44,649 nt of DNA from Bacillus sp. ISL-18 (GTDB taxonomy: Bacteria; Bacillota; Bacilli; Bacillales; Cytobacillaceae), in assembly GCF_018613415.1 (NCBI RefSeq), contig NZ_JAGGQG010000021.1, positions 1-44,649 of the forward strand, written 5' to 3'. Position numbers and translations under genes: made by a program. Each line of letters opens with the position of its first letter. The first letter of the stretch is position 1. This document shows positions 16,730-25,425 of the stretch, piece after piece. The notes below the pieces were generated by a model, which saw only the letters and a list, made by a program, of their open reading frames with translations, did no database searches and had not been told where the DNA came from.

Positions 16730-17572
16730 TATGAATCTGTTATTGATTTTTACTACTCTTTCAATATGAATCGTTAAATAAATCATTTCTTCATCGGTTA
16801 ATTGATAGGTGTAACTGTTCTCAATAAACTTCTTTATTTTCTGTGAGCACTTATATGCCTCTGGGTATTTTAATTTTATTACATTATATAAGTCATCATC
16901 AGATGTATTGTTATAATGATTTCCCTTGACTAACCGCTGTGCAAAAAATTTCAAATGAGTAATAAAACGATAAAAGGGTAAAGAATTTTCATTAAACTCA
17001 ATCTTGAAATGATATCTTACGATGGTTAAAATTTCTTGCATAACTTTGGTCATGCTTTGCACAACTGGCATTTCTTCACCCAGCTCAGCATTGACAAAAT
17101 GAAGGGCTAAAAAGCCTGCTTCATCCTCTGGTAAAATGACACCAAATTGTTCACAAATCATATTTAATGCTTCTAACCCAATCTCATATTCATCTTTGTA
17201 TAATTGCTTCGTTTCCCAAAGTAATCCGTTTTTTATAGGCAAATTACTTTTAATCCGCTCAATTGCAAAGTGAATATGATCAGTTAAATGAATATAAATG
17301 CTATCGTTTAGCTTTTTCCCCAATTTCATTTTTGCATATGCAATGATTTTTTCGGATATTTCCATGTACTCAATTGGCATATCAGCAATTAAGGTCTTGA
17401 ACTTTTTCAATATATCTTCGTTTTCCAAAGTGAAAATTTTATCTATTTGTTGTTCATTAATATCATCTCCAACACGCTTATTAAAAGCAATTCCGCGTCC
17501 AATGATGATAACTTCTTGTTTATCTTTTGTTGAAATAACTGCATTATTATTTAATATTTTCTCGATTTTCAC
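16721..17572 (-). CDS. licT: LicT/BglG-family transcriptional antiterminator
   Basis: The GTG at 17572 is chosen because GGAGGTGATAAA directly precedes it; the upstream extension of the frame lies within the leader. The 283-residue RNA-binding protein has the CAT domain at residues 1-55 (KIEKILNNNAVISTKDKQEV, IIIGRGIAFNKRVGD). Two PRD domains follow, with their regulatory His residues visible in IHLTDHIHFAIER, LALHFVNAE, FITHLKFFAQR and YLTIHIERV. It binds the RAT elements before itself and before bglP when beta-glucosides are present. It is inactivated through phosphorylation of PRD1 by BglP and activated via HPr on PRD2. First gene of the operon. Confidence 0.94.
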   Translation of the reverse strand: MKIEKILNNNAVISTKDKQEVIIIGRGIAFNKRVGDDINEQQIDKIFTLENEDILKKFKTLIADMPIEYMEISEKIIAYAKMKLGKKLNDSIYIHLTDHIHFAIERIKSNLPIKNGLLWETKQLYKDEYEIGLEALNMICEQFGVILPEDEAGFLALHFVNAELGEEMPVVQSMTKVMQEILTIVRYHFKIEFNENSLPFYRFITHLKFFAQRLVKGNHYNNTSDDDLYNVIKLKYPEAYKCSQKIKKFIENSYTYQLTDEEMIYLTIHIERVVKINNRFIGL

Positions 17573-17591
17573 TTTATCACCTCCGATAATA

Positions 17592-17658
17592 GAAAAAGGC
17601 AAAACCCCTACCTTTTTTCTAAGGTAATCGGTTTTGCCTGATTTAACAGTTACAACCC
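17592..17658 (-). promoter_or_regulatory. RAT antiterminator and terminator in the licT leader
   Basis: The RAT (GGGTTGTAACTG ... CAGGCAAAACC) is at 17630-17658 on the minus strand. The competing terminator uses GGCAAAACC of the RAT and a GGTTTTGCC downstream, followed by TTTTT, ending near 17592. LicT therefore controls its own gene as well as bglP. Confidence 0.88.
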
Positions 17659-17662
17659 GTTC

Positions 17663-17707
17663 TGTATACGCTTACCTTATAATATCATAAGACTTTCGGT
17701 TTAGCAA
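17663..17707 (-). promoter_or_regulatory. Operon promoter with cre box
   Basis: On the minus strand TTGCTA (17702-17707), a 17-bp spacer and TATTAT (17679-17684) form a sigma-A promoter. Immediately downstream, GGTAAGCGTATACA (17663-17676) matches the CcpA cre consensus at all but two positions. It would act as a roadblock or repressor site close to the transcript start. The RAT follows directly. Confidence 0.72.
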
Positions 17708-17970
17708 CAAAACTTTTACCCATTATTATACTACTTTTTTCCTTTAATTTTTAATCAACATTACTCTAATTATTCTTCCTTCTTCAACAAGCAGTTGCAC
17801 AAAGAAGAGAGCTGCCTAGAAAACTCCTTGTTCAACTCTTGCCCATATAGTCATCCATGCAGCAGAGCTGCACCACAGAGGATGGGATTTTAACTCGTTC
17901 TCCAATGGTGGTTTAGTACAAAACTTCACAATTTACTCTATATAGTGGCATCTTTTAAGAATACGCTCTT

Positions 17971-19101
17971 TTACCGCCCAAAAGAGCGACTAAAGGATTG
18001 TCCAGATTGCACAATTTGACGTGCATTTTTTAGACGAAGATTTTCATATTCCAAAAGAGCTTCAGATGCTGCAGATCCTTTTATTCCCCTTGAAACACAT
18101 TCGGCTAAGGTAGCAGCATCTTGTAAGGACGCATTAAACCCCGATGCAGTTAGTGGTGTAGGTAGATGTGCAGCATCTCCAACGATTGCTATACGTCCTT
18201 TTACAAGATTGTCAGGAACATATTCGGCAATCGGAGTTCCAACAAGATTACATGTTTCAATACTATGAAGAATCGCGTCTAACCATGGTTGTTCCCATCT
18301 AACAGAAGCTTTTTCAGCCAGTTCAATCAATGTCTGTTCCGGGATGTCAGGAGCATTAAGGGAATGCCGAACAATGTTTCCTTCCACACATCCAAGACGA
18401 CGTAACAAATCATTTTGAGTGTTATCGTACCAAGCCCATCCTAGTCGTCGATCTCCTAAAGCGGTAGACCCGTCTTCTCCAGCAATAATAGAACCGAGTA
18501 AAAAGTCACCGATACCATCGGGCATACTTAATTTCGGGGTGAGGCTAGGTCGGCTTTTTTCAGGTATGTTTTTCTCATCTACAATAGCGACCCATATCAG
18601 GTATCCAGCAAAAGTTGCATTTGGTTTATAAGGTGCAACTAAGCGACGCACAATACTACGGTGACCATCTGCACCAATCAAAATATCTCCATGGAATGTC
18701 TCACCCTTATCAGTCACCGCACACGCAGAGTCGCTGTCCTGGTTAATAGTTTGAACACGAGTATCATAATGTAAGTCAATTCTAGGATCGGCTTCTGCTT
18801 CTGTGCGTAGTCGAAAATGTATAGATGACCAAGCCTCAGCAGACCTAATTCCACCAGAAGCAAGTTTCCTTAAAAGTTTCGCTGTTTTAGTTCGATCAAT
18901 TTCTCCACTGTCAACTTGAAGAACAGCTCCACTACGTGGTTTCGCTCCAGCTCTCTCTAAAATGGTGACATTTAATCCAGCTCGTGAAAGAGCAATCCCA
19001 GTCATTAGTCCAGAAAGCGACGCACCGACAACAACAGCAGTGCCGTTAGTTTCTTTGATAAAATTGTTATTGGTTGATTCGCCTCGGAAATCCTTTCTCA
19101 T
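17971..19101 (-). CDS. FAD-dependent monooxygenase
   Basis: The protein of 376 residues belongs to the aromatic-hydroxylase-like flavoprotein family. It begins with the Rossmann motif AVVVGASLSGLMTGIALSRA and ILERAG (about 22-52). The DG motif is in ILIGADGHRSIVRRLV (about 145-160). The second FAD motif is GRIAIVGDAAHLPTPLTASG followed by NASLQDAATLAEC (about 315-350). The region between residues 52 and 80 is shorter than in most relatives. AGGAGG precedes the ATG. It oxidises an organic substrate with NAD(P)H and O2; the substrate is unknown. A fragment closely related to its C-terminus recurs at 25646-25800, so the cluster once held a second copy. Confidence 0.85.
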   Translation of the reverse strand: MRKDFRGESTNNNFIKETNGTAVVVGASLSGLMTGIALSRAGLNVTILERAGAKPRSGAVLQVDSGEIDRTKTAKLLRKLASGGIRSAEAWSSIHFRLRTEAEADPRIDLHYDTRVQTINQDSDSACAVTDKGETFHGDILIGADGHRSIVRRLVAPYKPNATFAGYLIWVAIVDEKNIPEKSRPSLTPKLSMPDGIGDFLLGSIIAGEDGSTALGDRRLGWAWYDNTQNDLLRRLGCVEGNIVRHSLNAPDIPEQTLIELAEKASVRWEQPWLDAILHSIETCNLVGTPIAEYVPDNLVKGRIAIVGDAAHLPTPLTASGFNASLQDAATLAECVSRGIKGSAASEALLEYENLRLKNARQIVQSGQSFSRSFGR

Positions 19102-19140
19102 TATTGTTATTCCTCCTTATTGGTAATGTCTTCAAAATGG

Positions 19141-19176
19141 AAAAACCGAATTTCCTAATTGGAAAATCGGTTTTTT
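19141..19176. terminator. Terminator AAAAACCGA...TCGGTTTTTT
   Basis: The arms AAAAACCGAATTTCC and GGAAAATCGGTTTTTT pair with a single mismatch around TAATT. The T- and A-runs make it work in both directions. It lies downstream of the aldo/keto reductase at 19317 and should end that transcript. Confidence 0.7.
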
Positions 19177-19316
19177 GATGAAAAAAGCATTAAATATCAA
19201 CCAATACAATTGTTTCATTATTAATAATTCATGAATTTTCCATTCGTTTAACATCTTAGCCATATCGGAAGTAAAATGATCAACTATTTCACTTCATTCC
19301 TGCATTCCGTATATCC

Positions 19317-20168
19317 TTAATCTTCGATCTTAAATGCAGACATTAAGGCTTCACGGAGTCCCGGTGCATCCGGATTATGAGCACCTTTTCCGGTATCAAG
19401 ACCCCGCATTTCATCCATTTCCGCATCGGTCAATTCAAAGTCGAAGACCTCAAGATTAGTCTTGATTCTCTCTGGATTTGCAGACTTTGGCAGAGTGATA
19501 ACACCCTCCTGAACTTCAAATCGTAAAATAATCTGTCCAACATTTTTTCCGTATTTTTCTGCTAGCTTTGTGATCACCGGATTGGAAAGCAGATTTGCAT
19601 CTCCATGTCCTAGCGGATACCATGCCTCCAGAGCCACATCATCTTTTGCCATGATCTCACGGATTGCCTTCTGCTGGAACAACGGATTGAATTCCAGCTG
19701 ATTGACAGCAGGCTTCGTGGCAAACTGCGGTACAATCTCGTTCCAAATCTTCGGAGTCATGTTGCTGACACCAATAGATTTCAACTTTCCTTCAGCTTTT
19801 GCCTCTTCCATTGCTTTCCAAGCCCCAGGCACATTTCCATAAGGCTGATGAATCAAATATAGATCGATATAATCCATGTTCAACTTACGGAGAGATCTGG
19901 CAATTCCTTTCTTCGCCTGCTCATATCCGTAATCTTGGAGCCAGAGCTTGCTAGTAATAAAAATCTCCTCTCTCGGAATACCGCTGTCACGGATAGCCTT
20001 ACCTACATCTTCCTCATTAAAATATGCCGCAGCAGTGTCTATATGTCGGTATCCTGCTTTCAATGCCGTATGTACTGCATCATAAGTTGGTCCATCATTC
20101 GGTATCATAAATACGCCAAAACCGACTACTGGAATCTTGTTTCCATCGTTCAATGTAATCATTTCCAT
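19317..20168 (-). CDS. Aldo/keto reductase
   Basis: The 283-residue NADPH-dependent oxidoreductase belongs to the 2,5-diketogluconate-reductase-like group. The catalytic tetrad is complete: Asp and Tyr in HIDTAAAYFNEEDVG, Lys in ITSKLW, His in LYLIHQP. The cofactor end has ITLPKSANPERIKTN and LDTGKGAHNPD. The start follows AAGGAGG. It reduces aldehydes or ketones; members of this group also handle methylglyoxal and prostaglandin-like compounds, so the natural substrate is open. It lies 26 bp after the related gene at 20195 on the same strand and probably shares its mRNA. The base composition of this pair is somewhat more GC-rich than the neighbouring sugar operon. Confidence 0.92.
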   Translation of the reverse strand: MEMITLNDGNKIPVVGFGVFMIPNDGPTYDAVHTALKAGYRHIDTAAAYFNEEDVGKAIRDSGIPREEIFITSKLWLQDYGYEQAKKGIARSLRKLNMDYIDLYLIHQPYGNVPGAWKAMEEAKAEGKLKSIGVSNMTPKIWNEIVPQFATKPAVNQLEFNPLFQQKAIREIMAKDDVALEAWYPLGHGDANLLSNPVITKLAEKYGKNVGQIILRFEVQEGVITLPKSANPERIKTNLEVFDFELTDAEMDEMRGLDTGKGAHNPDAPGLREALMSAFKIED

Positions 20169-20194
20169 TTTGAGTTACCTCCTTATTCTCTGCC

Positions 20195-21034
20195 CTATAC
20201 TTCATTTAACATCTTGGCAATCTTCCAGTCATAGTGGTCGATAATCTCCGTATGTCCAGTATCAAGAGTAGCAATCTGCTTCATTTCATCATCAGAAAGT
20301 TCAAAGTCGAAGATGTTAATATTTTCCTCGATACGGTTCCTATGAACAGACTTCGGAATCACGACAACACCACGTTGCACATTCCAACGAAGGATAACCT
20401 GTGCGACTGTCTTTTCGTGGTTTGCCTCAATCTTCGTCAGTACATCATTTGTAAAAATTCCTCTTCCTGCTTCCGCAAACGGTGCCCACGCCTCAAGCTT
20501 TACGCCGAAATGCTTTGCACACTCAAGGTCTGTCTCCCTCTGAAAAAACGGATGGCATTCAATCTGATTGATCATCGGTTTAATCTCAGCATTCATGCAA
20601 AGGTCCGTCAGACGTTCCGGATAGAAATTGGAAACACCAATTGACCGAACCTTTCCCTCTTTATATAGCTCTTCCAAGGCTCTCCATGCACTGTAATAAT
20701 CCGACAAAGACTGGTGCAGAAGAATCAAATCCATATACTCCATATCCAATCTCTTAAGTGCTGCTTCATAGGCTTTCTTTGTCTTCTCATAGCCAAAGTT
20801 TGAAATCCAAATTTTTGATGTGATGAAAACATCTTCCCGTTTCAGTCCGCTTTTTTTTAGTGCAATACCAACAGCCTCCTCGTTCATGTATGCTTCGGCG
20901 GTGTCTACCAATCTGTAACCTGCATGGAACGCATCCAGAACAGCCCATTCACACTGTGCAGTGTCTGGAACCTGATACACACCGATGCCGACCATTGGCA
21001 TCTTCACTCCGTTACTGAGTGTTGTAAATTCCAT
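20195..21034 (-). CDS. Aldo/keto reductase
   Basis: The start at 21034 (MEFTTLSNGVKMPMVG) is chosen because GGAGG lies just upstream; a further in-frame ATG 15 bases earlier overlaps that ribosome site. The 279-residue enzyme has the full tetrad: VDTAEAYMNEEAVG, ITSKIWI and LILLHQS. The cofactor-binding VVIPKSVHRNRIEEN and the ending LDTGHTEIIDHYD follow. It is a paralogue of the next gene (19317) but clearly diverged, so not a recent duplication. Together they look like a two-gene unit for carbonyl reduction. Confidence 0.92.
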   Translation of the reverse strand: MEFTTLSNGVKMPMVGIGVYQVPDTAQCEWAVLDAFHAGYRLVDTAEAYMNEEAVGIALKKSGLKREDVFITSKIWISNFGYEKTKKAYEAALKRLDMEYMDLILLHQSLSDYYSAWRALEELYKEGKVRSIGVSNFYPERLTDLCMNAEIKPMINQIECHPFFQRETDLECAKHFGVKLEAWAPFAEAGRGIFTNDVLTKIEANHEKTVAQVILRWNVQRGVVVIPKSVHRNRIEENINIFDFELSDDEMKQIATLDTGHTEIIDHYDWKIAKMLNEV

Positions 21035-21059
21035 TGTGGTGTCCTCCATTTTTTATTTT

Positions 21060-21410
21060 TTATAAGCATGCAGCGTTTCTTTCAAAGAACAAATCTGATG
21101 CCAAGTTCATGGCACGTAGGCAAGATTTCCTCTTCTACATCCCGTGTCCAAAATGAATATTCCGTTTGTAATGCTGTAATCGGATGTACCTTGTGCCTTT
21201 TTGTATGGTGCTGCTGATGCTTCCGAAAGTCCGATATATCTCACTTTTCCTTCTGTCACGAGATCAGCCATAGCACCGATAGTCTCTTCACCGGCAGAAT
21301 TAACATATTCTGGTCGTCCATTGACGCCTAAAACTTCCCCTTTTTCGTTTCGAACATGCCCGAATTTCGTCGCAAGTACAACCTGATCCCGTATTGACAG
21401 ACAGTGCGAG
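21060..21410 (-). pseudogene. Aldo/keto reductase remnant (AKR13-like)
   Basis: Reading the minus strand from about 21400 gives RDQVVLATKFGHVRNEKGEV and GVNGRPEYVNSAG. It then jumps, missing about 35 residues, to EETIGAMADLVTEGKVRYIG and LSEASAA. Frameshifted pieces after that match the usual NEYSLWTRDVEEEILPTC-type segment. The N-terminus and the last third are absent. It sits between two intact reductases of other subgroups, showing gene loss inside the cluster. Confidence 0.7.
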
Positions 21411-21460
21411 TACCCATGTAACTCGCAATAGCTGTGAAAGTAGACTGATTCATTGAGATG

Positions 21461-22423
21461 TTAAATCATAGGTTTTTCCCAATCGCCTCTAACCTCAACA
21501 CCGGTTTCTTTTGCCGCTTCTTCAAGTTCGAGGATGTCCCGTGCTGTCAAATTGACCTCGGCAGCTTTTATTGCATCCTCAATATGCGACATTTTCGTAA
21601 CACCAATAATCGGTACCGTTCCTTTTGCAATGGACCAAGCTGTTGCAATTTGTGCAGTTGATGCATTGTGTCTAATGCCGATTTCTCTCATTACTTGGAC
21701 TAAACTTTCAATCTTAGTAAGCACATCTGGATTAAATGCCTGGCCTCTTCTGGTGCCACTCGGCATAGGATTTTTCGAATTGTATTTGTCAGTTAATGCA
21801 CCTTGTTCCAGTACCATATATGAAAAGAACACCATATTATTTTCATTGCAGTAATCAATAATACCTGCTTCTTCCGATGAACGGTAAAGTAAGCTGTAAT
21901 GGTTTTGGACAGCTGAGATTTTCAGCCCTTCTTCCGCCAAGATACTGGCTGCCAATTTAATTTCGTCCAGATTATGATTGGAGACCCCTACATGTTTCAC
22001 TTTTCCACTTTTCATTAAAGGGATAAGTTTTGGTGTCCATCTTTCCACATCTGCCGGGTTGTATATCCAATAAATATCCACGTAATCCACGCCCAGCCGG
22101 TTTAGGCTTCCTTCCAGAAGTTCCTTAACAGCGTTGTCATTGTCTCCTGCCATTTGTGGAGTGAATTTAGTGGAGATTAGCACATTCTCCCTGCCTTTGA
22201 TAAAACTTGCCAAAATGTTCTCTGAAGCGTTCATCCCATATACAGCAGCTGTATCCCATAAATTGAATCCAGCATCCATCGCGGCATCAAATACTGGCTT
22301 TAAATCCGTTTCTGTAAGATAATTTCCAAAAACCTCATCCCCACCGATTGCACCAGTGCCCCATGACCATGTACCAAGAGCAATCGGAGGGATTTTATCA
22401 TTTTGTAATTTGACTAATTTCAT
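21461..22423 (-). CDS. Aldo/keto reductase, catalytic His replaced
   Basis: The protein has 320 residues and the AKR fold: IALGTWSWGTGAIGGDEVFG, Asp and Tyr in LWDTAAVYGMNASE, Lys in ISTKFTPQ and the C-terminal PIIGVTKMSHIEDAIKAA. The position that is normally His (LIHxP) reads IYWIYNP here, so the His is replaced by Tyr. The rest of the barrel appears intact. A MerR-type promoter with a 19-bp spacer lies 120 bp upstream and points to this gene, making it a good candidate for induction by the MerR protein at 29783. Either the enzyme has shifted chemistry or is poorly active. Confidence 0.88.
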   Translation of the reverse strand: MKLVKLQNDKIPPIALGTWSWGTGAIGGDEVFGNYLTETDLKPVFDAAMDAGFNLWDTAAVYGMNASENILASFIKGRENVLISTKFTPQMAGDNDNAVKELLEGSLNRLGVDYVDIYWIYNPADVERWTPKLIPLMKSGKVKHVGVSNHNLDEIKLAASILAEEGLKISAVQNHYSLLYRSSEEAGIIDYCNENNMVFFSYMVLEQGALTDKYNSKNPMPSGTRRGQAFNPDVLTKIESLVQVMREIGIRHNASTAQIATAWSIAKGTVPIIGVTKMSHIEDAIKAAEVNLTARDILELEEAAKETGVEVRGDWEKPMI

Positions 22424-22542
22424 TGCTTATCACGCCTTTCTTCATTATTTGAAAACCAAAGTCATTCGAAGACTTCGAAATAAAGCCCTCTAACTTTACA
22501 TGATTTATCATAGGGATTTAATTTCAGCCTTGAATAATTATA

Positions 22543-22573
22543 AGCATACAACCTTCGAGTAACACGAAGTCAA
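22543..22573 (-). promoter_or_regulatory. MerR-type promoter for the reductase at 22423
   Basis: On the minus strand TTGACT (22568-22573), a 19-bp spacer and TATGCT (22543-22548). The spacer holds the dyad CTTCGTGTTACTCGAAG. A long 19-bp spacer with a dyad is the mark of MerR-activated promoters. The same operator recurs four times before the MerR gene at 29783. Confidence 0.78.
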
Positions 22574-22636
22574 TAGTTTTAAATTTTTTGGTTGTAACAT
22601 TTTAATTTAGAACCAGTTCGTCCTTCAAATCCATAA

Positions 22637-22686
22637 AAAGAATCAAAGTAGACAAGTTTTTCTAGTCTTGTCTACTTTGATTCTTT
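22637..22686. terminator. Bidirectional terminator with 20-bp stem
   Basis: A perfect 20-bp inverted repeat (22637-22656 and 22667-22686) encloses a 10-base loop. It begins AAAGAATCAAAG and ends CTTTGATTCTTT. It lies 35 bp after the stop of the broken SDR gene and isolates it from the MerR promoter region. Confidence 0.8.
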
Positions 22687-22720
22687 ACTAAACGATTAAA
22701 CTACCAATATACTTCATCAT

Positions 22721-23542
22721 TTAAGCAAGCATTCCACCATCCACTGCCAAATCCGCACCAGTAATGAAGCGAGATTTATCTGAAGCAAAGAACAAGACAG
22801 GATAAGCAACATCTTCTGGTTGTCCAAAATAACCTAATGGAATCATCTTTTCAACATTATCATGATGTGCTTTCGCTTCTTCAGGTGTCAAATCTGTTTT
22901 ATCATAAATTGGTGTTTCAATTGGACCAACTGTTACCGCATTTACGCGAATACCAACTTGTGCCAATTCTTTCGACCAAGATTTTGTCATCGCTTTAAGA
23001 GCTGCCTTACTAGCTGAATAAACAGACATATTGGCTAAAGGTTGTCTAGCTACGGTTGAGGAGATATTAATAATATTTCCTTTACTTTCTTTTAAAAGAG
23101 GAAGTGCTTGTTGCGTTAAATCTAAAACTCCTCGAACATTTGTGTCAAAAGCTGCTTCGTATTCTTTCATTTGAATTTTTCCAAGTGGTGTAATTGGTGC
23201 CCAACCAGCATTATTGACAAGTACGTCTAGTTTACCAAAATCATTTTTTACTTGTTCCACTAACTGAGTTAACTGACTAGAAACGCTTAAGTCTGTTACA
23301 CGATAGTGAATATTCTCGTTTTGTACGGCAGATTCTCTCAAGGTTGATTCATTTCTTCCAATAATAACAACCTTTGCTCCTTGTTCGGCATTCTTAAGGT
23401 GCTTAAACTGATTATGAATTCATTGAACGGATTGAAAAAGCGTTAGAATAGCCACAGGATTTATTTGAGCCGCAATTTCTTTTCCGGTGCCAGAGCCTGC
23501 ACCTGTGACTAAAACAACTTTATCAAGAAATTCTTTGTTCAT
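22721..23542 (-). pseudogene. Short-chain dehydrogenase/reductase with a disrupting insertion
   Basis: The start at 23542 (MNKEFLDKVVLVTGAGSGTG) carries the TGxxxGxG NAD(P) motif. After KEIAAQ an extra stretch of about 80 bases appears (INPVAILTLFQSVQ, then a stop at 23420). The normal sequence then resumes in the same frame: GAKVVIIGRNESTLRESAVQ. The rest is complete, with LDVLVNNAGWAP, Ser in NIISST-like NIINISSTVA, YSASKAALK (catalytic Tyr and Lys), and ITGADLAVDGGMLA at the end. Without the insertion it would be a normal classical SDR of about 247 residues. An internal start at 23341 would lack the cofactor motif, so the product is probably dead. Confidence 0.8.
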
Positions 23543-23605
23543 CTTCTTCGCTCCTATTATCTGAGTGTAGCAAGCACGAATACTCGCTAAACTACTTTTC
23601 AATTT

Positions 23606-24235
23606 TTACTGTTCATCACCAACAATTGTCATTCTTTGACGAACATAAGAACCATTTTCCAAAATATCAATTAGCGCACTAGCAAAATCTGCATAGCTAA
23701 TATGGCTTGTTGGAATATCCTCAATGCTAAATTCTTCGCCATCAAAATGATATTTACCTGTCGCTTCTCCTTCAACGTCATAATTAAATGCTGGTGTCGC
23801 ATAAGTCCAAGCAATGTTTGAGTATGAGCGCAAGCGTTCCAAACTTTGAACCAAGACTTCTGCTAATGGTTTAAGTTCTTCCATAAAGTTTTCCCAGTCT
23901 TTGAAATATTTTGTATGCTCTTTATTTATAAACAATGTACCTGTTCCACCAATTTTGATGTAGCGTGTGTTGCTACCATCAAGCAAATTCGCAATATGAG
24001 AAACACCGTCAGTATGCACGTAGAAAGTTTCTGGTACCCAAGCACTTACTCCGTCAATAATGGCATCATAGCCTGCAATATCTTCTTTGGTTAAATCCAT
24101 GATGTCTTTGATTAATACGTTTTTATAATCTACATCATCATGTTTTCTGTGTGCTACTGCTAATACCTCATGACCACGTTTTTCAGCCTCTTTAATAATT
24201 GTGCGTCCTGATTTCCCATATGCATAAAACTTCAA
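23606..24235 (-). CDS. NAD(P)-binding SDR-like (YwnB-type) protein, N-terminus damaged
   Basis: The 209-residue product resembles atypical SDR/NmrA-like NAD(P)H-binding proteins: GKSGRTIIKEAEKRGHEVLA, the ALIDILENG-like end, and GGTGTLFI in the middle. The family normally begins with an ATG and a GATG-type glycine loop before GKSGR. Here the only usable start is a TTG at 24235, followed by KFYAYGKSGRT, so the first glycines are gone. It overlaps the stop of the preceding Dabb gene by four bases (TTGA). A deletion that joined the two genes would explain both oddities. It may be translated by coupling but its cofactor binding is doubtful. Confidence 0.7.
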   Translation of the reverse strand: MKFYAYGKSGRTIIKEAEKRGHEVLAVAHRKHDDVDYKNVLIKDIMDLTKEDIAGYDAIIDGVSAWVPETFYVHTDGVSHIANLLDGSNTRYIKIGGTGTLFINKEHTKYFKDWENFMEELKPLAEVLVQSLERLRSYSNIAWTYATPAFNYDVEGEATGKYHFDGEEFSIEDIPTSHISYADFASALIDILENGSYVRQRMTIVGDEQ

Positions 24236-24543
24236 TTCTCATATTCTATTTGTGCGGAATATAATCCGCTGGTGACAAAGCAATCATCCTCTGTTCCATT
24301 TATGCTGTTTATGAATACATGATACGGATGCACCATATAGGCTTCAAACGCCTCTTTATCCTTCAGATCTACAACCATCGTTACTGCGTTTTCGCCACCA
24401 ACCCAGCCTGTATTTTTTCCTATTGTCAGATCCATGATTTCAGGAATATTATCCTTCATCGCTTTCAACAAATTTATTTCTTTATTCAGTTTTTCTTCTG
24501 TTATGCCTTCTTTAATTGGTGCAATAAAAATATGTCTAATCAT
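24232..24543 (-). CDS. Dabb (stress-responsive A/B barrel) family protein
   Basis: A small cytosolic protein of 103 residues with the Dabb pattern: IRHIFIAPIKEGITEEKLNK, then IPEIMDLTIGKNTGW, AVTMVVDLKDKEAFEAYMVH and a C-terminal strand (GLYSAQIEYEN). Full length for the family. Dimeric ferredoxin-like barrels of this kind include stress proteins and some cyclases or monooxygenases; the reaction here is unknown. AAAGGAAGG precedes the ATG. Upstream, AACTTA-N5-TAAGTT forms a possible operator near 24570. Confidence 0.8.
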   Translation of the reverse strand: MIRHIFIAPIKEGITEEKLNKEINLLKAMKDNIPEIMDLTIGKNTGWVGGENAVTMVVDLKDKEAFEAYMVHPYHVFINSINGTEDDCFVTSGLYSAQIEYEN

Positions 24544-24669
24544 TTTAATCCTTCCTTTAACTTGAATATTTTTAACTTAGTTCTTAAGTTGACGACATTG
24601 TCCGCACGGGAGTAAAAGACAATTATTGATTGATAACGATACAGTTGGATACCTCCTAACACCCTTTCC

Positions 24670-25425
24670 TTAGTTTTTAGGAATAATTTCGTTAATACAA
24701 TTTAATGCGTTTAGTGTTCTCGGAAAGCCCATATAGGGAAGGCAGTGGGTGATGGCGGTGATTAAGGTTTCCTTGTCATTGCCAACATTTTTGTTCCCCT
24801 GCACATGTGCTTTTACTTGACCTTCTGCACCACCCAACGCACTAACGATACAGAGTGTCAACAACTCCCGTGTTTTCAAATCAAGCCCGCCACGGGTGTA
24901 GAAATCTCCAAAGCAAAAAGAAGAAAGATAATCCTGAATATGCTTTTGATTTGCTGGGGCACCTTCCCGCATCTTTGCAATGATATCTCCAAATATCTCT
25001 ACTTGAGTTGCAAGACCTTTATCAAAACGATTGTCTTCTTCAACTTGTTTTTGGCTTTCAAGTGGTAATGTAATATTGTTGGATTTGAAAACCTCATTGA
25101 CTTCATTTATGGCGTTTAGCGTTTTCGGAAATCCAATGTATGGAGCACATTGGTAAACCGCCTCCTTGATTTCAACCGGAGTCAGCCCAACATTCAGCGC
25201 AGCTTGAACATGAGCCTTTAATTGAGGTAATGTTTGATTGGTCGCAAGCACAACCAGAGTGATAAGCTCACGATGTTTGTCATCCAGATTACCTTGATAA
25301 AAAACTTCCCCAAAAATAAATCGGCTCAGGATGTCTTGAAAATCAGAGTCGGTAGCGTATGCGGCAGGTACTCCATTCCCAAATAGTTGTTTGTATTTTT
25401 CCTTGCTCTTTTCAACACGGTTCAT
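24670..25425 (-). CDS. Carboxymuconolactone decarboxylase family protein (two domains)
   Basis: The 251-residue protein contains two CMD/AhpD-like repeats. The first covers about 35-115 with LDDKHRELITLVVLA, QLKAHVQAALNVG and YQCAPYIGFPKTLNAINEV. The second covers about 160-248 with LDLKTRELLTLCIVSALGG, QVKAHVQGNKNVG and HCLPYMGFPRTLNALNCI. Each keeps the conserved His, and Cys residues occur near the active region, so either decarboxylase or peroxidase-like redox roles are possible. The ATG follows AGGAGAT. In Bacillus, CMD proteins occur in AdhR-type MerR regulons against aldehydes and quinones, in line with the context here. Confidence 0.9.
   Translation of the reverse strand: MNRVEKSKEKYKQLFGNGVPAAYATDSDFQDILSRFIFGEVFYQGNLDDKHRELITLVVLATNQTLPQLKAHVQAALNVGLTPVEIKEAVYQCAPYIGFPKTLNAINEVNEVFKSNNITLPLESQKQVEEDNRFDKGLATQVEIFGDIIAKMREGAPANQKHIQDYLSSFCFGDFYTRGGLDLKTRELLTLCIVSALGGAEGQVKAHVQGNKNVGNDKETLITAITHCLPYMGFPRTLNALNCINEIIPKN

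Noticed and set aside
17760..17960. Possible tail of a MarR-like regulator on the minus strand (ELNKEFSRQLSSLCNCLLKK)
   Set aside because: Only about 22 residues with a weak resemblance; too short to support even a pseudogene call.
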